Part shown: positions 5,289-5,631 of the stretch, piece after piece
How the letters are laid out: each line of letters opens with the position of its first letter
Numbering within the stretch: the stretch's first letter is position 1
DNA from: Planctomycetaceae bacterium
Lineage (GTDB): Bacteria > Planctomycetota > Planctomycetia > Planctomycetales > Planctomycetaceae
Reading direction: 5' to 3'
Length of the DNA: 5,631 bases
NCBI GenBank assembly: GCA_003503535.1
Contig: DOCI01000165.1
Coordinates: forward strand, 3,259-8,889
Made by a program: the position numbers and the translations under genes
The notes under the pieces: model-generated
Told to the model about the DNA's origin: nothing
What the model saw: only the letters and a program-made list of their open reading frames with translations
The model's database searches: none

Positions 5289-5631
5289 ATGTCACTCTTT
5301 CATTCTCGAAGAACTGCTCTCAAGCAATTGGCAGCCGCAGGTCTGGTTCCATTTGTCTCACTGGAGCAAATCTTCGCGGCTCCTGCCGAAAAGCTGCCGC
5401 CCGTTCGCACGATCACCAAAGGGCCCAGGCATCACTGGTTTGGCTATTACGACAAGCTGGAATTTGATCCAACAAACAGATACGTCCTCTCCAATGAAGT
5501 CGAGTTTGAACATCGGACCCCGCGAGCAGATGACCGAATTGCAGTCGGCATGGTCGATACCCAAAATAATGACAAATGGATTCCTCTCGGCAAAAGCAAT
5601 TCCTGGGGCTGGCAGCAGGGGTGTATGCTGC
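5289..5631 (+). CDS. Tat-exported protein of unknown function, probable beta-propeller (3' end outside window)
   Basis: The first 114 residues are visible and the frame is still open at the window edge. The protein opens with a twin-arginine signal ('HSRRTALKQLAAAGLVPF') that probably ends around 'IFAAPA' (residues 29-33), so it should be folded in the cytoplasm and exported through Tat. The mature part begins 'GPRHHWFGYYDKLEFD' then 'PTNRYVLSNEVEFEHR', 'IAVGMVDTQ' and 'WGWQQGCML'. Alternating short strands with 'FDPTNRYVL' resemble the blades of TolB-like or oligogalacturonate-lyase-like propellers. From memory, proteins with this opening are frequent in planctomycetes and annotated only as hypothetical. 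The first in-frame ATG is used; AGG (5280-5282) lies six bases upstream as a weak ribosome site. An enzymatic role on polysaccharide is possible but not shown. Confidence 0.85.
   Translation, partial: MSLFHSRRTALKQLAAAGLVPFVSLEQIFAAPAEKLPPVRTITKGPRHHWFGYYDKLEFDPTNRYVLSNEVEFEHRTPRADDRIAVGMVDTQNNDKWIPLGKSNSWGWQQGCML

Noticed and set aside
1..5631. CRISPR arrays, insertion sequences, toxin-antitoxin pairs, tRNA or rRNA genes
   Set aside because: I looked for repeat-spacer periodicity, transposase motifs, terminal inverted repeats and tRNA-like folds, and found none.

Overview
The window looks like chromosomal DNA from a planctomycete-type bacterium of moderate GC content. This is inferred from protein style, not from a marker gene. 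The supporting traits are a leucine-rich-repeat C-terminus with 'DLxPLKG' repeats ending near 'PAVFW', an RsmB-type enzyme with the 'PCSNTAVL...EARWR' form of motif IV, a secreted FG-GAP/VCBS propeller protein, and a Tat-exported protein of the 'HHWFGYYDKLEFDPTNRYVL' type. A canonical sigma-54 promoter is also present.

Layout on the left: 1-404 (+) is the 3' end of a leucine-rich-repeat protein, closed by a strong intrinsic terminator. 496-1944 (+) is a complete RsmB-like 16S rRNA cytosine-C5 methyltransferase. 1945-2233 holds no gene that I can see, but contains a near-perfect sigma-54 (-24/-12) promoter at 2172-2187. That promoter lies just upstream of a short gene (2234-2458, 74 aa, GTG start with a good Shine-Dalgarno sequence), which ends before a perfect 11-bp hairpin at 2519-2549.

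Layout on the right: two minus-strand genes converge on that hairpin. They are a membrane-anchored calcineurin-like metallophosphoesterase (2555-3760) and, upstream of it, an exported calcium-motif beta-propeller protein (3920-5149). A hairpin with T-runs separates them, so they are probably not one simple operon. A roughly 140-bp divergent promoter region separates the propeller gene from a Tat-signal protein that starts at 5289 (+) and runs off the window.

The genes do not form one obvious pathway. The most unusual unit is the small protein with its own enhancer-dependent (sigma-54) promoter, set between an rRNA-modification gene and a phosphoesterase. I see no mobile element, CRISPR array, tRNA or rRNA.
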